Positions 1-8,707 of a stretch of DNA of 64,000 nucleotides are shown piece after piece. Below the pieces are notes generated by a model. It ran no database searches, was not told the DNA's origin, and was given only the letters and a program-made list of their open reading frames with translations. The stretch spans positions 2,232,001 through 2,296,000 of the forward strand of contig NZ_CP145732.1 of assembly GCF_036884845.1 (NCBI RefSeq). The letters are read 5' to 3'. Origin of the DNA: Pseudomonas sp. MAG733B. Its GTDB lineage: Bacteria > Pseudomonadota > Gammaproteobacteria > Pseudomonadales > Pseudomonadaceae. Positions within the stretch are counted from its first letter, which is position 1, and every line of letters starts with the position of its first letter. A program made the translations under genes and the position numbers.

Positions 1-2
1 CC

Positions 3-32
3 TACGAGGCCGAACGAATGAACGCTGTTTGA
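3..32 (+). CDS. possible 3' end of an upstream gene
   Basis: A short open frame entering from the left edge reads YEAERMNAV and stops at 30-32. The codons look ordinary for Pseudomonas, but nine residues cannot identify a family. The other two forward frames also stop within 150 bases, so the assignment is only a guess. Confidence 0.2.
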   Translation, partial: YEAERMNAV

Positions 33-186
33 AGTCCGACAAAAACAATATCGTCACCGCTATCAATGGCCGTTTCAGCCCTTCTCGGGCGAGGCTCACC
101 GCTTGCCCTGATCGCAATCGCCACCTAGTCTAGCGGTAGCGATTTCGTCCGGATGACGATCAAGCAGTGCTAATGCAAGGGACCTC

Positions 187-2643
187 ATGAATCAAACGCG
201 GACTCTCGGAACGCCACGGTTGTTGGGCATCGTCTGGCCATTTATCGCCGTTGTGTTGTTTCAAGCCCTGTTGGGCGGTGTCAGCCTGTACGTATTGTCG
301 GCGGTTCGCGGCTATGTGGCCGGTGAAAGCCTCTGGTCCAAGGGTCAGAAAGACGCCATCTATTACCTCAATCTTTACGCCGACAGCCGTGACGAGGCGA
401 TTTTTCGCAAATACCAGGACGCCATTTCGGTGCCCCAGGGCGGTCATGAGTTGCGGGTGGCGCTGGATCAGCAGCCACCTGACATCGAGGCCGCACGACT
501 GGCGATCCTCAAGGGCGGCAACCACCCGGACGACATATCCAGCCTGATCTGGCTGTATCTCAATTTCCGCCATTTCAGTTACCTCGAAAAGGCCATCGAT
601 CTCTGGACCGTGGGTGATGCGTATCTGGCCCGGCTCGATGACGTTGCGCGGGACATGCACCAGCACATTACCGCCACGCCGGCATCGGAGAGCGATATCC
701 GGCGCTGGAAAGAACAGATTTTCGCGATCAATGATGAGGTGACGCCCGCGGCGAAAGCCTTTAGCGATGCCTTGGGTGAAGGTTCACGGGTGATTCTTCG
801 CCTGCTGCTGGTCACCAACCTGGCCACCGCCCTGGGCCTGATTGTGTTGGCCTTGATGCGCACCCATAAACTGCTCAAGCAACGCCATGCCTTCGCCGAC
901 GCCTTGCAGCTAGAGAAAGACCGGGCGCAGATCACCCTGCAATCAATTGGCGATGGCGTGATTACCACGGACGTCGCAGGCGCCATCGCCTACATGAACC
1001 CCGCCGCCGAGGCTTTGACCCACTGGAAGGCCGAGCAAGCGACGGGTTTGCCGCTGGCAGCGCTGTTCAATCTGCTGGACGAGAACGCCCAGGCCGACGG
1101 TTCTACCTTGATCGAACGCATTCTGAGCGGTCAGCTCAGTGGCGGCAGCGAGCATTCCAAACTGATCCAGCGTCTGGACGGCAGTACGGTTTCGGTCACG
1201 CTGGTCGGTGCGCCGATCAGCAACGCCGGCAAGGTCAGCGGCACCGTACTGGTGCTGCACGACATGACTCAGGAGCGGCAGTACATCGCCAATCTGTCCT
1301 GGCAGGCCACTCACGATGCCTTGACCGGCCTGGCCAATCGCCGCGAATTCGAGTATCGCCTGGAGCAAGCGCTGCACAACCTGACGCGCCAGTCGGGGCG
1401 GCATGCCCTGATGTTCCTCGACCTCGACCAATTCAAACTGGTCAACGATACCTGCGGCCATGCGGCGGGTGACGAGTTGCTGCGGCATATCTGCGCGCTG
1501 CTGCAATCGGGGTTGCGCGAGGGCGATACCCTGGCCCGCCTGGGAGGCGACGAGTTCGGCATCCTGCTGGAAAACTGCGGGCCGGAGGCGGCGGAGAAAA
1601 TTGCCGAGAACCTGCGCCTGACCGTGCAGAACTTGCACTTCGTATGGAAGGGCCGGCCATTCGTGACCACCGTGAGTATCGGTCTGGTCCATGTTTCGCA
1701 AAACCCGACCACCCTCGAAGCCTCGCTTCGTGCTGCCGACATGGCGTGCTACATGGCCAAGGAAAAGGGCCGCAACCGTGTTCAGGTCTATCACCCCGAC
1801 GACTCGGAACTGTCCCTGCGTTTTGGCGAAATGGCCTGGGTGCAGCGCTTGCACATGGCGCTGGAAGAGGATCGGTTCTGCCTGTACGCGCAGGAAATCG
1901 CGCCGCTGGGCATCGATTCTGGCGGCGCACACATTGAAATCCTGTTGCGCCTGCATGATGAATCCGGGCGCATGATTCTGCCCGACAGTTTCATTCCGGC
2001 TGCCGAGCGCTATGGCCTGATGAGTTCCATCGACCGTTGGGTCGTGCAGAACGTGTTCAAGATCATTGCCCAATGCCGCGCTGAGAAACGCCACGGGCCG
2101 CTGGCCATGTGTGCGATCAATCTGTCAGGCACAACAATCGGAGACGAGGCGTTTCTGGACTTCCTGCGTGAACAGTTCGTTGCGTACTCGATTCCGGCTG
2201 AAATGATTTGTTTTGAAATCACTGAAACCAGCGCAATTTCCAATCTTGGCAGCGCAATTAAATTCATTAATGAACTCAAAGGGTTAGGCTGCCTGTTTTC
2301 GCTGGACGACTTTTGTGCCGGGATGTCTTCATTCGCGTACCTGAAACATTTGCCTGTAGACTTCCTGAAGATCGACGGGAGTTTCGTAAAGGATATGCTG
2401 GACGACCCGATTAACCGCGCCATGGTCGAGGTGATCAATCACATCGGCCATGTCATGGGTAAGCGTACGATTGCCGAGTTTGTCGAAACGCCTCAGATCG
2501 AGCAGGCATTGCTGGAGATCGGGGTGGATTATGCTCAAGGGTATGTCATTGAACGCCCGCAACTGTTTACCTGCGATAGCCTGCTAAGTCGTCCTGCCAG
2601 GCCTCAGCCTTTGTTGTTCAAGGCCCCTGGCACGTTCCGTTGA
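187..2643 (+). CDS. membrane-anchored PAS-GGDEF-EAL cyclic-di-GMP protein
   Basis: An 818-residue bifunctional-type c-di-GMP enzyme. A transmembrane segment near residues 11-35 and another near 203-223 enclose a roughly 165-residue periplasmic sensor region. A PAS domain (about 250-350), a GGDEF domain (about 370-540) and an EAL domain (about 560-805) follow. The cyclase motif GGDEF is intact, and REGD lies five residues before it as an inhibitory I-site. The EAL signature reads EIL, but the metal and catalytic residues seem present: INLSG, EITE, DDFCAG, KIDGSF, AEFVE and QGY. Either activity is therefore possible. The architecture resembles RbdA of P. aeruginosa, though orthology is not shown. 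The ATG at 187 is preceded by AAGGGA. The stop overlaps nothing, and the TenA-like gene starts 44 bases downstream, probably co-transcribed. Confidence 0.95.
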   Translation: MNQTRTLGTPRLLGIVWPFIAVVLFQALLGGVSLYVLSAVRGYVAGESLWSKGQKDAIYYLNLYADSRDEAIFRKYQDAISVPQGGHELRVALDQQPPDIEAARLAILKGGNHPDDISSLIWLYLNFRHFSYLEKAIDLWTVGDAYLARLDDVARDMHQHITATPASESDIRRWKEQIFAINDEVTPAAKAFSDALGEGSRVILRLLLVTNLATALGLIVLALMRTHKLLKQRHAFADALQLEKDRAQITLQSIGDGVITTDVAGAIAYMNPAAEALTHWKAEQATGLPLAALFNLLDENAQADGSTLIERILSGQLSGGSEHSKLIQRLDGSTVSVTLVGAPISNAGKVSGTVLVLHDMTQERQYIANLSWQATHDALTGLANRREFEYRLEQALHNLTRQSGRHALMFLDLDQFKLVNDTCGHAAGDELLRHICALLQSGLREGDTLARLGGDEFGILLENCGPEAAEKIAENLRLTVQNLHFVWKGRPFVTTVSIGLVHVSQNPTTLEASLRAADMACYMAKEKGRNRVQVYHPDDSELSLRFGEMAWVQRLHMALEEDRFCLYAQEIAPLGIDSGGAHIEILLRLHDESGRMILPDSFIPAAERYGLMSSIDRWVVQNVFKIIAQCRAEKRHGPLAMCAINLSGTTIGDEAFLDFLREQFVAYSIPAEMICFEITETSAISNLGSAIKFINELKGLGCLFSLDDFCAGMSSFAYLKHLPVDFLKIDGSFVKDMLDDPINRAMVEVINHIGHVMGKRTIAEFVETPQIEQALLEIGVDYAQGYVIERPQLFTCDSLLSRPARPQPLLFKAPGTFR

Positions 2644-2687
2644 AATCTCTCGCTGATCTAATAATCACAATCAAAAGGAGCTCGACA

Positions 2688-3482
2688 GTGATCGACACAT
2701 TCAACAGAACCGGACCACTCATGGAAGCTGCAAGTTACCCTGCCTGGGCCCAGCGCCTGATTCAGGATTGCAGCGAGAGTAAGCGCCGGGTTGTCGAACA
2801 CGAACTGTATCAGCGCATGCGTGACAACAAGCTCAGTGCAAAGACCATGCGTCAGTACCTGATAGGTGGCTGGCCGGTGGTCGAACAGTTCGCGTTATAC
2901 ATGGCACAAAACCTCACCAAGACCCGTTTTGCCCGTCATCCCGGCGAAGACATGGCGCGTCGCTGGCTGATGCGCAACATTCGTGTCGAATTGAACCACG
3001 CCGATTATTGGGTGAACTGGAGCCGCGCGCACGGCGTGAGCCTGGAAGATCTACAGGCGCAACAGGTTGCCCCGGAACTTCACGCCTTGAGTCATTGGTG
3101 CTGGCACACCAGCTCGTCGGACTCGCTGATCGTGGCGATTGCCGCCACCAACTACGCCATCGAAGGTGCGACCGGAGAGTGGTCGGCAGTGGTCTGTTCC
3201 AATGGCGTTTACGCCGCCTCGTTCCCCGAGGAAGAGCGCAAGCGTGCGATGAAGTGGCTGAAGATGCATGCCCAGTATGACGATGCTCATCCCTGGGAAG
3301 CGCTGGAAATCATCTGCACGCTGGCGGGCATGAACCCGAGCATAGCCCTGCAAGTGGAATTGCGTCAGGCCGTGTGCAAGAGCTACGACTACATGTACCT
3401 GTTCCTGGAGCGCTGCATGCAGTTGGAGCATGCGGAGAAAACGCCGGTAGTCCGTGAAAGGCTGGAACTGGCTGAGAGCTGA
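2688..3482 (+). CDS. TenA/PqqC-like haem-oxygenase-fold protein
   Basis: A 264-residue all-helical protein of the TenA / iron-containing redox enzyme superfamily. Acidic and histidine positions typical of the diiron-like or substrate pocket are visible: ELNHADYW, NYAIEGATGEW and YDDAHPWEAL. TenA proper is a thiaminase II, and PqqC and CADD-type relatives are oxidases. The sequence alone does not decide among these, and no thiamine or PQQ genes adjoin it. I chose the GTG at 2688 because AAAAGGAG (2673-2680) lies seven bases before it. An upstream in-frame TTG at 2640 overlaps the preceding gene and lacks a ribosome site. It is probably in an operon with the GGDEF-EAL gene, an unusual pairing. 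Confidence 0.85.
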   Translation: MIDTFNRTGPLMEAASYPAWAQRLIQDCSESKRRVVEHELYQRMRDNKLSAKTMRQYLIGGWPVVEQFALYMAQNLTKTRFARHPGEDMARRWLMRNIRVELNHADYWVNWSRAHGVSLEDLQAQQVAPELHALSHWCWHTSSSDSLIVAIAATNYAIEGATGEWSAVVCSNGVYAASFPEEERKRAMKWLKMHAQYDDAHPWEALEIICTLAGMNPSIALQVELRQAVCKSYDYMYLFLERCMQLEHAEKTPVVRERLELAES

Positions 3483-3502
3483 TCCAAAGGCAACACAAAC
3501 CA

Positions 3503-3596
3503 AATGTGGGAGCGGGCTTGCTCGCGAAAGCGGACTGTCAATCAACTTCATCGTTGAATGTCAGATCGCATTCGCGAGCAAGCCCGCTCCCACATT
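3503..3596. repeat. REPIN (inverted pair of REP elements)
   Basis: Two near-perfect inverted copies of a REP of the GTGGGAGCGGGCTTGCTCGC type flank a short spacer between two convergent genes. The same type recurs at 12957-13046. Such paired REPs are moved by RAYT transposases encoded elsewhere in Pseudomonas genomes. Confidence 0.9.
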
Positions 3597-3619
3597 GTTT
3601 TTGCAGTGTTGCTGAAGTT

Positions 3620-4546
3620 TTATCCCGCCATCGTCACCCGATTACGCCCCTCGCGCTTGGCGACGTACAACGCATTATCGGCCCGTCGCAACAGGCTCTC
3701 GGCAGACTCGCCGGGCAGCAGGGTCGAGCAACCCAGGCTGACGGTCAGCCCGATCGAGCGGCCATCGGCGAGGTATTCCTCGGCCTGTGCCGCAAACCGC
3801 AGACGCTCGCCGACCAGGGCGGCGGCTTCACGGCAGGTGTTGGACAACAGAATCAAAAACTCCTCGCCACCAAAACGAAACACCATGTCGACGTTGCGCA
3901 ACTGGTTCTTGATCGAGGCAGCAACCGCCTTGAGCACGTCATCGCCGGCGCTGTGCCCGTGGTTGTCATTGATCTGCTTGAAGTGATCGATGTCCAGCAT
4001 CAGCAGCGATAAAGGTTGCAAGTGGCGCCGGGACAGTTCGACTTCACGATGCAGCGTCTGGTCCATCGCGATACGGTTGCCGGTGTCCGTCAGTGGATCA
4101 CGCAACGCACTTTGAGTGGCGGCGCGGTAGAGCAGGGTGTTACGCATCGGGTAGAGCAGCGCCGCCAGCAGTGACTCAAGGTTGCCCTGTTCCTGCTCAC
4201 TGAAACGCTGGTTACGGCGAAACACCAGTTCACCTAAGTGCTCGCCTTCATGGCTGAGGCTGTAGCTGATCGAATGATGGCCACGTTGGCCGAACTCCAG
4301 GCGCAAGTCGCTACTCTTGTGCTCATAGCTCAAGGCATCAAGGGGGACGAGGCGCTGAATCTCGCGGAAGAACACACCGAGAATACGTTGTGGCTCAAGA
4401 CTGGTTTGCAGTTGCATGCTCAATTGCTGGCGCAATTGCGCAAGGCTGACCGGCCTCTCCAGAGTGGGTTGCTGCTGACCAAAACCCAGGCGTTGCAATT
4501 TGGCGCTATCGAAGTCAATTGCGTTGGTCTGGGAAGGTGATTTCAT
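3620..4546 (-). CDS. soluble diguanylate cyclase with GAF-like N-terminus
   Basis: A 308-residue protein making c-di-GMP from GTP. No membrane segment is visible. The first ~140 residues look like a GAF-type sensor region (SYEHKSSDLRLEFG and LGELVFRR suggest beta strands). The C-terminal GGDEF domain begins at DPLTDTGNR and carries an intact GGEEF motif near residue 226. RNVD sits exactly five residues upstream as a canonical inhibitory site. The final part has SLGCS and ADNALYVAKREGRNRV, as expected for an active cyclase. The ATG at 4546 has AGGG about ten bases upstream. It converges on the TenA-like gene across a REPIN. Two direct repeats in its upstream region may be an operator. Confidence 0.95.
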   Translation of the reverse strand: MKSPSQTNAIDFDSAKLQRLGFGQQQPTLERPVSLAQLRQQLSMQLQTSLEPQRILGVFFREIQRLVPLDALSYEHKSSDLRLEFGQRGHHSISYSLSHEGEHLGELVFRRNQRFSEQEQGNLESLLAALLYPMRNTLLYRAATQSALRDPLTDTGNRIAMDQTLHREVELSRRHLQPLSLLMLDIDHFKQINDNHGHSAGDDVLKAVAASIKNQLRNVDMVFRFGGEEFLILLSNTCREAAALVGERLRFAAQAEEYLADGRSIGLTVSLGCSTLLPGESAESLLRRADNALYVAKREGRNRVTMAG

Positions 4547-4646
4547 ATGGCGTGCGCCCTTGAGCAGTAAGGCTGTCTTACAAGCTGGGTGAGAGCGGCT
4601 TTGGGCTGCGCGTCAATACTGGTCCGTCAGTCCCGTAGGACATTTC

Positions 4647-4676
4647 GTACAAGTTTAATCTGCTTTGTAGAAGTTT
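4647..4676 (-). promoter_or_regulatory. tandem 10-bp direct repeats, candidate regulator site
   Basis: Read on the minus strand, AAACTTGTAC and AAACTTCTAC differ at one base and are spaced exactly 20 bases start to start, two helical turns. They lie 100-130 bases upstream of the cyclase start codon. The regulator is unknown, and the call rests on spacing and similarity only. Confidence 0.35.
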
Positions 4677-4863
4677 AGGAACCTGCTGACTCCAGGCTCG
4701 CCCCGTTCGCTTTCACATGGTGTGTTTAAGCAAATGCAGAGCGAAAGTCGTGCCATTCGATTTGTTTTCAATAAATTCTTTATAAATCAAACGGTTGTAT
4801 GTTGGTGTGCAATAGGTGGCGATTATTGCGACATAAGATTGACTGAAATTCGCCTTTGCCGGC

Positions 4864-4891
4864 GTGCCGCGACGGGAAGTCGGCGCGGCAC
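4864..4891 (-). terminator. hairpin downstream of yciK
   Basis: GTGCCGCG and CGCGGCAC form an 8-bp stem with a 12-base loop, about 17 bases past the yciK stop codon. There is no T-run after it on the minus strand, so intrinsic termination is uncertain. Confidence 0.3.
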
Positions 4892-4908
4892 AAATGCGAC
4901 GTACGGCG

Positions 4909-5649
4909 TTACTGGGCGTTGAAAGCCTGGCCGTTGATACCGGTGCTGTCCGGACCCATCAGGTACAGATAGACCGGCATGATCTCCTCGGGCGTCGGAT
5001 TGTTCAGCGGGTTTTCCCCTGGATACGCCTGGGCACGCATGCTGGTGCGAGTGGCGCCCGGGTTGATGCTGTTGGAGCGTACCGGCGCCACGGTGTCGAC
5101 TTCGTCGGCCAGGGTTTGCATCAGGCCTTCAGTGGCAAACTTGGAAACGCCGTAAGCGCCCCAGTACGCGCGACCCTTGCGGCCGACGCTGCTGGAAGTG
5201 AACACCACCGAGGCATCCTGCGACAGCTTGAGCAACGGCAACAGGGTGCTGGTGAGCATGAACATGGCGTTGACGTTGACTTGCATGACACGCATGAAGT
5301 TTTCGCCGGACAGCTGTTCGATCGGGGTGCGCGGCCCAATGATCGACGCGTTGTGCAGCAAACCATCGAGATGGCCGAACTCGGTTTCGATCATCGCGGC
5401 CAGCTCATCGTATTGATGGGGCAGGGCGGTTTCCAGATTGAACGGGATCACCGCCGGTTGCGGATGGCCAGCGGCTTCGATCTCGTCGTAAACCTGAGTC
5501 AGGTTGGCTTCGGTCTTGCCCAGCAGCAGCACGGTCGCACCGTGGGCGGCGTAGGTTTTGGCCACAGCGGCACCGATGCCACGACCGGCACCGGTGACCA
5601 GAATGACCCGATCCTTGAGCAAATCGGGGCGGGCGGAATAATCAAACAT
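4909..5649 (-). CDS. yciK: YciK-family short-chain dehydrogenase/reductase
   Basis: A 246-residue cytosolic SDR. It has the cofactor motif TGAGRGIG near residue 19, the LHNAS structural motif, a catalytic serine in VVFTSSSVG and the YxxxK pair in AYGVSK. The C-terminus (GPDSTGINGQAFNAQ) is typical of YciK. Its substrate is not established. It is the last gene of a leftward group after ubiG and mupP, the same order as PA3171-PA3173. GAGG precedes the ATG. A REPIN separates it from mupP. Confidence 0.93.
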   Translation of the reverse strand: MFDYSARPDLLKDRVILVTGAGRGIGAAVAKTYAAHGATVLLLGKTEANLTQVYDEIEAAGHPQPAVIPFNLETALPHQYDELAAMIETEFGHLDGLLHNASIIGPRTPIEQLSGENFMRVMQVNVNAMFMLTSTLLPLLKLSQDASVVFTSSSVGRKGRAYWGAYGVSKFATEGLMQTLADEVDTVAPVRSNSINPGATRTSMRAQAYPGENPLNNPTPEEIMPVYLYLMGPDSTGINGQAFNAQ

Positions 5650-5684
5650 ATAGAACCTCTACACAATTAATGCGGGCACCGAAC

Positions 5685-5816
5685 TGTGGCGAGGGAGCTT
5701 GCTCCCGCTCGGCTGCGAAGCAGTCGTAAAACCATTCAATGCGGTGTGCCTGAGAGACTGTGGTGGTAAATAGAGGGGCGCTTCGCACCCCAGCGGGAGC
5801 AAGCTCCCTCGCCACA
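5685..5816. repeat. REPIN between mupP and yciK
   Basis: Inverted copies of TGTGGCGAGGGAGCTTGCTC enclose about 80 bases that include a smaller GGGGCGCTTCGCACCCC-type palindrome. This REP subtype differs from those at 3503 and 9811. It lies inside the presumed mupP-yciK transcription unit. Confidence 0.88.
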
Positions 5817-5830
5817 AAATCCAATTCGGC

Positions 5831-6502
5831 TCAGCAGCTGCAAAGCGCGCTATCAAGCACCTTGCGCAACTCCAGCGGATGATCGACCACCACATCCGCC
5901 CCCCAATGCCGCGGATTATCGTCCGGGTGGATGTAGCCGAAAGTCACAGCAGCGGTCTTGGTCCCGGCATCGCGCCCTGACTCGATGTCGCGCAAGTCAT
6001 CGCCCACGAACAACACGCTGGCCGGGTCCAGGTCAAGCATCTTGCAGGCGAGGATCAGCGGCTCGGGATCAGGCTTGCTGTTCTTCACGTGATCCGGACA
6101 GATCAGCAGCGCCGAGCGCTCGGCCAGCCCCAACTGCTGCATGATCGGCTCGGCGAAACGCAGCGGCTTGTTGGTGACCACGCCCCAGATCAGGTTGGCT
6201 TTCTCGATGTCGGCGAGCAGTTCGCCCATGCCGTCGAAGAGTTTGCTGTGCACTGCGCAACCGACCAGATAACGCTCCAGAAACTCCAGCCGCAGCTCCT
6301 CGAACCCGGGCGATTCCGGGTCCATGGAGAAGGTCACCGCGACCATCGCCTTGGCGCCGCCAGAGATCTCGTCGCGGATGTGTTTGTCGTTGATCGGTGG
6401 CAAGCCACGGTCGGCACGCATCGCCTGACAGATCGCGATGAAGTCCGGCGCGGTGTCGAGCAGGGTGCCGTCCATGTCGAAAAGAACTGCTCTGATACGC
6501 AT
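5831..6502 (-). CDS. mupP: N-acetylmuramate 6-phosphate phosphatase (HAD family)
   Basis: A 223-residue HAD hydrolase with DMDGT (motif I, nucleophile Asp near residue 9), VVTNKP (motif II), KPDPEP (motif III lysine) and [12 protein letters not shown] (motif IV). It resembles Gph, but in Pseudomonas the gene between ubiG and yciK (PA3172, PP_1764) has been shown to be MupP. MupP removes phosphate from MurNAc-6-P in the peptidoglycan recycling route that bypasses MurA and lowers fosfomycin sensitivity. The start codon lies four bases after the ubiG stop, implying translational coupling. The assignment combines motifs with conserved position. Confidence 0.9.
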   Translation of the reverse strand: MRIRAVLFDMDGTLLDTAPDFIAICQAMRADRGLPPINDKHIRDEISGGAKAMVAVTFSMDPESPGFEELRLEFLERYLVGCAVHSKLFDGMGELLADIEKANLIWGVVTNKPLRFAEPIMQQLGLAERSALLICPDHVKNSKPDPEPLILACKMLDLDPASVLFVGDDLRDIESGRDAGTKTAAVTFGYIHPDDNPRHWGADVVVDHPLELRKVLDSALCSC

Positions 6503-6506
6503 CGGC

Positions 6507-7205
6507 TTACTCCTCGCGCAGGGTCTGGATCATGTAGTTGACGTCCACGTCGGAGGCCAGTTTGTAGTGCTTGGTCAGCGGGTTGTAGGTCAGGCCGATG
6601 ATATCCTTGACGGTCAGGCCGGCCATGCGGCTCCAGGCGCCGAGCTCGGAAGGGCGGATGAATTTCTTGAAGTCGTGGGTGCCGCGCGGCAGCAACTTCA
6701 TGATGTATTCGGCGCCGACGATGGCGAACAAATATGCCTTTGGATTGCGGTTGATGGTCGAGAAGAACACCTGGCCGCCCGGCTTGACCATGCGGAAGCA
6801 GGCGCGGATCACCGAAGACGGGTCCGGCACGTGTTCGAGCATCTCAAGGCAAGTGACCACGTCGAACTGTTCCGGCATTTCTTCGGCCAGGGCTTCGGCG
6901 GTGATCTGACGGTATTCGACGCTCACGCCGGATTCCAGCTGATGCAACTGAGCGACCGCCAGCGGCGCTTCACCCATGTCGATTCCCATGACAGTTGCGC
7001 CGCGCTGGGCCATGGCTTCGCTGAGAATGCCGCCGCCGCAACCGACGTCGAGGACCTTCTTGCCGGCCAGATTGACGCGTTCATCAATCCAGTTGACCCG
7101 CAGCGGGTTGATATCGTGCAGTGGTTTGAATTCGCTTTCGCGGTCCCACCAGCGATGGGCCAGGGCTTCGAATTTGGCGATTTCGGCGTAGTCGACGTTG
7201 CTCAT
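6507..7205 (-). CDS. ubiG: ubiquinone biosynthesis O-methyltransferase
   Basis: A 232-residue SAM-dependent methyltransferase that performs both O-methylation steps of ubiquinone synthesis. Motif I reads [16 protein letters not shown], and the segments [13 protein letters not shown] and [16 protein letters not shown] are diagnostic of UbiG. AGAGGAC precedes the ATG. It lies 59 bases after mtaD and four before mupP, so the three are probably one transcript. Confidence 0.97.
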   Translation of the reverse strand: MSNVDYAEIAKFEALAHRWWDRESEFKPLHDINPLRVNWIDERVNLAGKKVLDVGCGGGILSEAMAQRGATVMGIDMGEAPLAVAQLHQLESGVSVEYRQITAEALAEEMPEQFDVVTCLEMLEHVPDPSSVIRACFRMVKPGGQVFFSTINRNPKAYLFAIVGAEYIMKLLPRGTHDFKKFIRPSELGAWSRMAGLTVKDIIGLTYNPLTKHYKLASDVDVNYMIQTLREE

Positions 7206-7264
7206 GGTTTAAGTCCTCTAAAACTTGAAAAATCCTGTTGCCCCGGTGTTGAGTCCGGGGGGGC

Positions 7265-8599
7265 TTACGATTCGGTACGGCCGCTGATGCGCTGGCCCCA
7301 GGCCTTGGCTGTGGCGACCAGCTGTTGTTCATCCAGGCGCGTCAGGCGACGGTCGTCGAGCAGTTGCTTGCCGGCGACCCAGACATGTTTCACGCAGTCC
7401 CGGCCGGTGGCATATATAAGCTGCGAAACCGGGTCGTAGACCGGTTGCTGGGCCAGGCCAGAGAGATCGAACGCGACGATGTCGGCGGCTTTGCCGATTT
7501 CCAGCGAGCCGGTCTGGGTTTCGATCCCCAAAGCGCGGGCGCCATTCAGGGTGGCCATGCGCAGGGCGCGATGGGCGTCCAGTGCTGTAGCTGACCCGGC
7601 GACGGCTTTGGCCAGCAACGCAGCGGTGCGGGTTTCGCCCAGCAGGTCGAGGTCATTGTTGCTGGCCGCGCCATCGGTGCCCACGGCGACATTGACCCCG
7701 GCCTGCCACAAACGCTCCACCGGGCAGAAACCGCTGGCCAGCTTCAGGTTCGACTCCGGGCAATGAATCACATGGGTGTTGCTTTCTACCAGCAACGCCA
7801 GGTCTTCTTCGCTGATCTGCGTCATGTGAACCGCCTGGAAGCGCGGCCCGAGCATACCCAGGCGCGCGAGGCGGGCCAGCGGGCGTTCGCCGCGCTGTTC
7901 GACCGCTTGCTGCACTTCGAAGGCGGTTTCATGCACGTGCATGTGGATCGACGCATCGAGTTCTTCGGCGATCACGCGGATTTTTTCCAGGTTTTCATCG
8001 CCCACGGTGTAGGGTGCATGGGGGCCGAAAGTGATTTTGATGCGGTCGTGGTGCTTGAGATCGCCAAACAATTCGATGCCCTGACGAATGGCTTCGTCCG
8101 CCGTACTGGCGCCGGGGATCGGAAAATCAAGGATCGGGATCGCGATCTGTGCGCGAATGCCACTGTTGTGCACGCGCTCGCTGGCAACCTTCGGGAAGAA
8201 GTACATGTCAGAGAAACAGGTGATGCCGCCCTTGAGCTGTTCGGCGATTGCCAGGTCCGTGCCGTCGCGCACGAAATCCTCGTCGACCCATTCCGCCTCG
8301 GCAGGCCAGATGTGGTTTTCCAGCCAGGTCATCAAGGGCAGATCATCCGCCAGGCCACGGAACAGGGTCATTGCCGCGTGGCCGTGGGCATTGATCAGGC
8401 CGGGGCTGAGCGCCATGTCCGGCAATTCGCGGACTTCGCTTGCGTTAAGCTTCAGTGCGGCCGAGCGTGGGCCGATAAACACGATGCGGCCGTCGCGGAT
8501 GCCCAGGGCATGATCCTTGAGGACAACGCCAGCGGGTTCGACGGGTACCAGCCAGGTTGGCAGCAATAACAGGTCGAGCGCAGCGGCAGTGTTCGGCAT
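7265..8599 (-). CDS. mtaD: 5'-methylthioadenosine / S-adenosylhomocysteine deaminase
   Basis: A 444-residue amidohydrolase of the TRZ/ATZ type. The metal ligands are visible as [18 protein letters not shown] and [10 protein letters not shown]. The P. aeruginosa ortholog PA3170 deaminates methylthioadenosine to methylthioinosine, an unusual first step of MTA salvage. The frame is open much further upstream, but that part is antisense to mtnA. I chose the ATG at 8599, which gives [16 protein letters not shown], the conserved N-terminus. It is divergent from mtnA, which acts later in the same salvage route. Confidence 0.94.
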   Translation of the reverse strand: MPNTAAALDLLLLPTWLVPVEPAGVVLKDHALGIRDGRIVFIGPRSAALKLNASEVRELPDMALSPGLINAHGHAAMTLFRGLADDLPLMTWLENHIWPAEAEWVDEDFVRDGTDLAIAEQLKGGITCFSDMYFFPKVASERVHNSGIRAQIAIPILDFPIPGASTADEAIRQGIELFGDLKHHDRIKITFGPHAPYTVGDENLEKIRVIAEELDASIHMHVHETAFEVQQAVEQRGERPLARLARLGMLGPRFQAVHMTQISEEDLALLVESNTHVIHCPESNLKLASGFCPVERLWQAGVNVAVGTDGAASNNDLDLLGETRTAALLAKAVAGSATALDAHRALRMATLNGARALGIETQTGSLEIGKAADIVAFDLSGLAQQPVYDPVSQLIYATGRDCVKHVWVAGKQLLDDRRLTRLDEQQLVATAKAWGQRISGRTES

Positions 8600-8638
8600 C
8601 GAGGGTCGGTTCCAGTGCTTTTGTAAAGGATGGCGAAG

Positions 8639-8674
8639 TATACCCGAGCGTCTTCGCGGGGGGATCGCTATAAT
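8639..8674 (+). promoter_or_regulatory. candidate mtnA promoter
   Basis: A perfect TATAAT -10 hexamer lies at 8669-8674, 34 bases before the mtnA start. No good -35 is visible. The reverse strand of the same site reads ATTATAG, so an overlapping leftward promoter for mtaD is possible. Confidence 0.4.
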
Positions 8675-8707
8675 CGGCGGCTTTTGTTCATGAGTGCGGG
8701 GTGTGGG

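Larger units (their letters stand above)
4547..4908. other. intergenic region upstream of the diguanylate cyclase gene
   Basis: There is no convincing gene in these 362 bases. The stretch 4735-4860 is A+T-rich compared with its surroundings. It contains paired 10-base direct repeats at 4647-4656 and 4667-4676 and a hairpin at 4864-4891 beyond the yciK stop. The promoter of the cyclase gene must lie here, but no clear -10/-35 pair stood out. Confidence 0.6.

Noticed and set aside
3506..4012. Plus-strand open frame of 168 codons opposite the cyclase gene
   Set aside because: It runs through a REPIN and antisense to a GGDEF domain. It is not a real gene.
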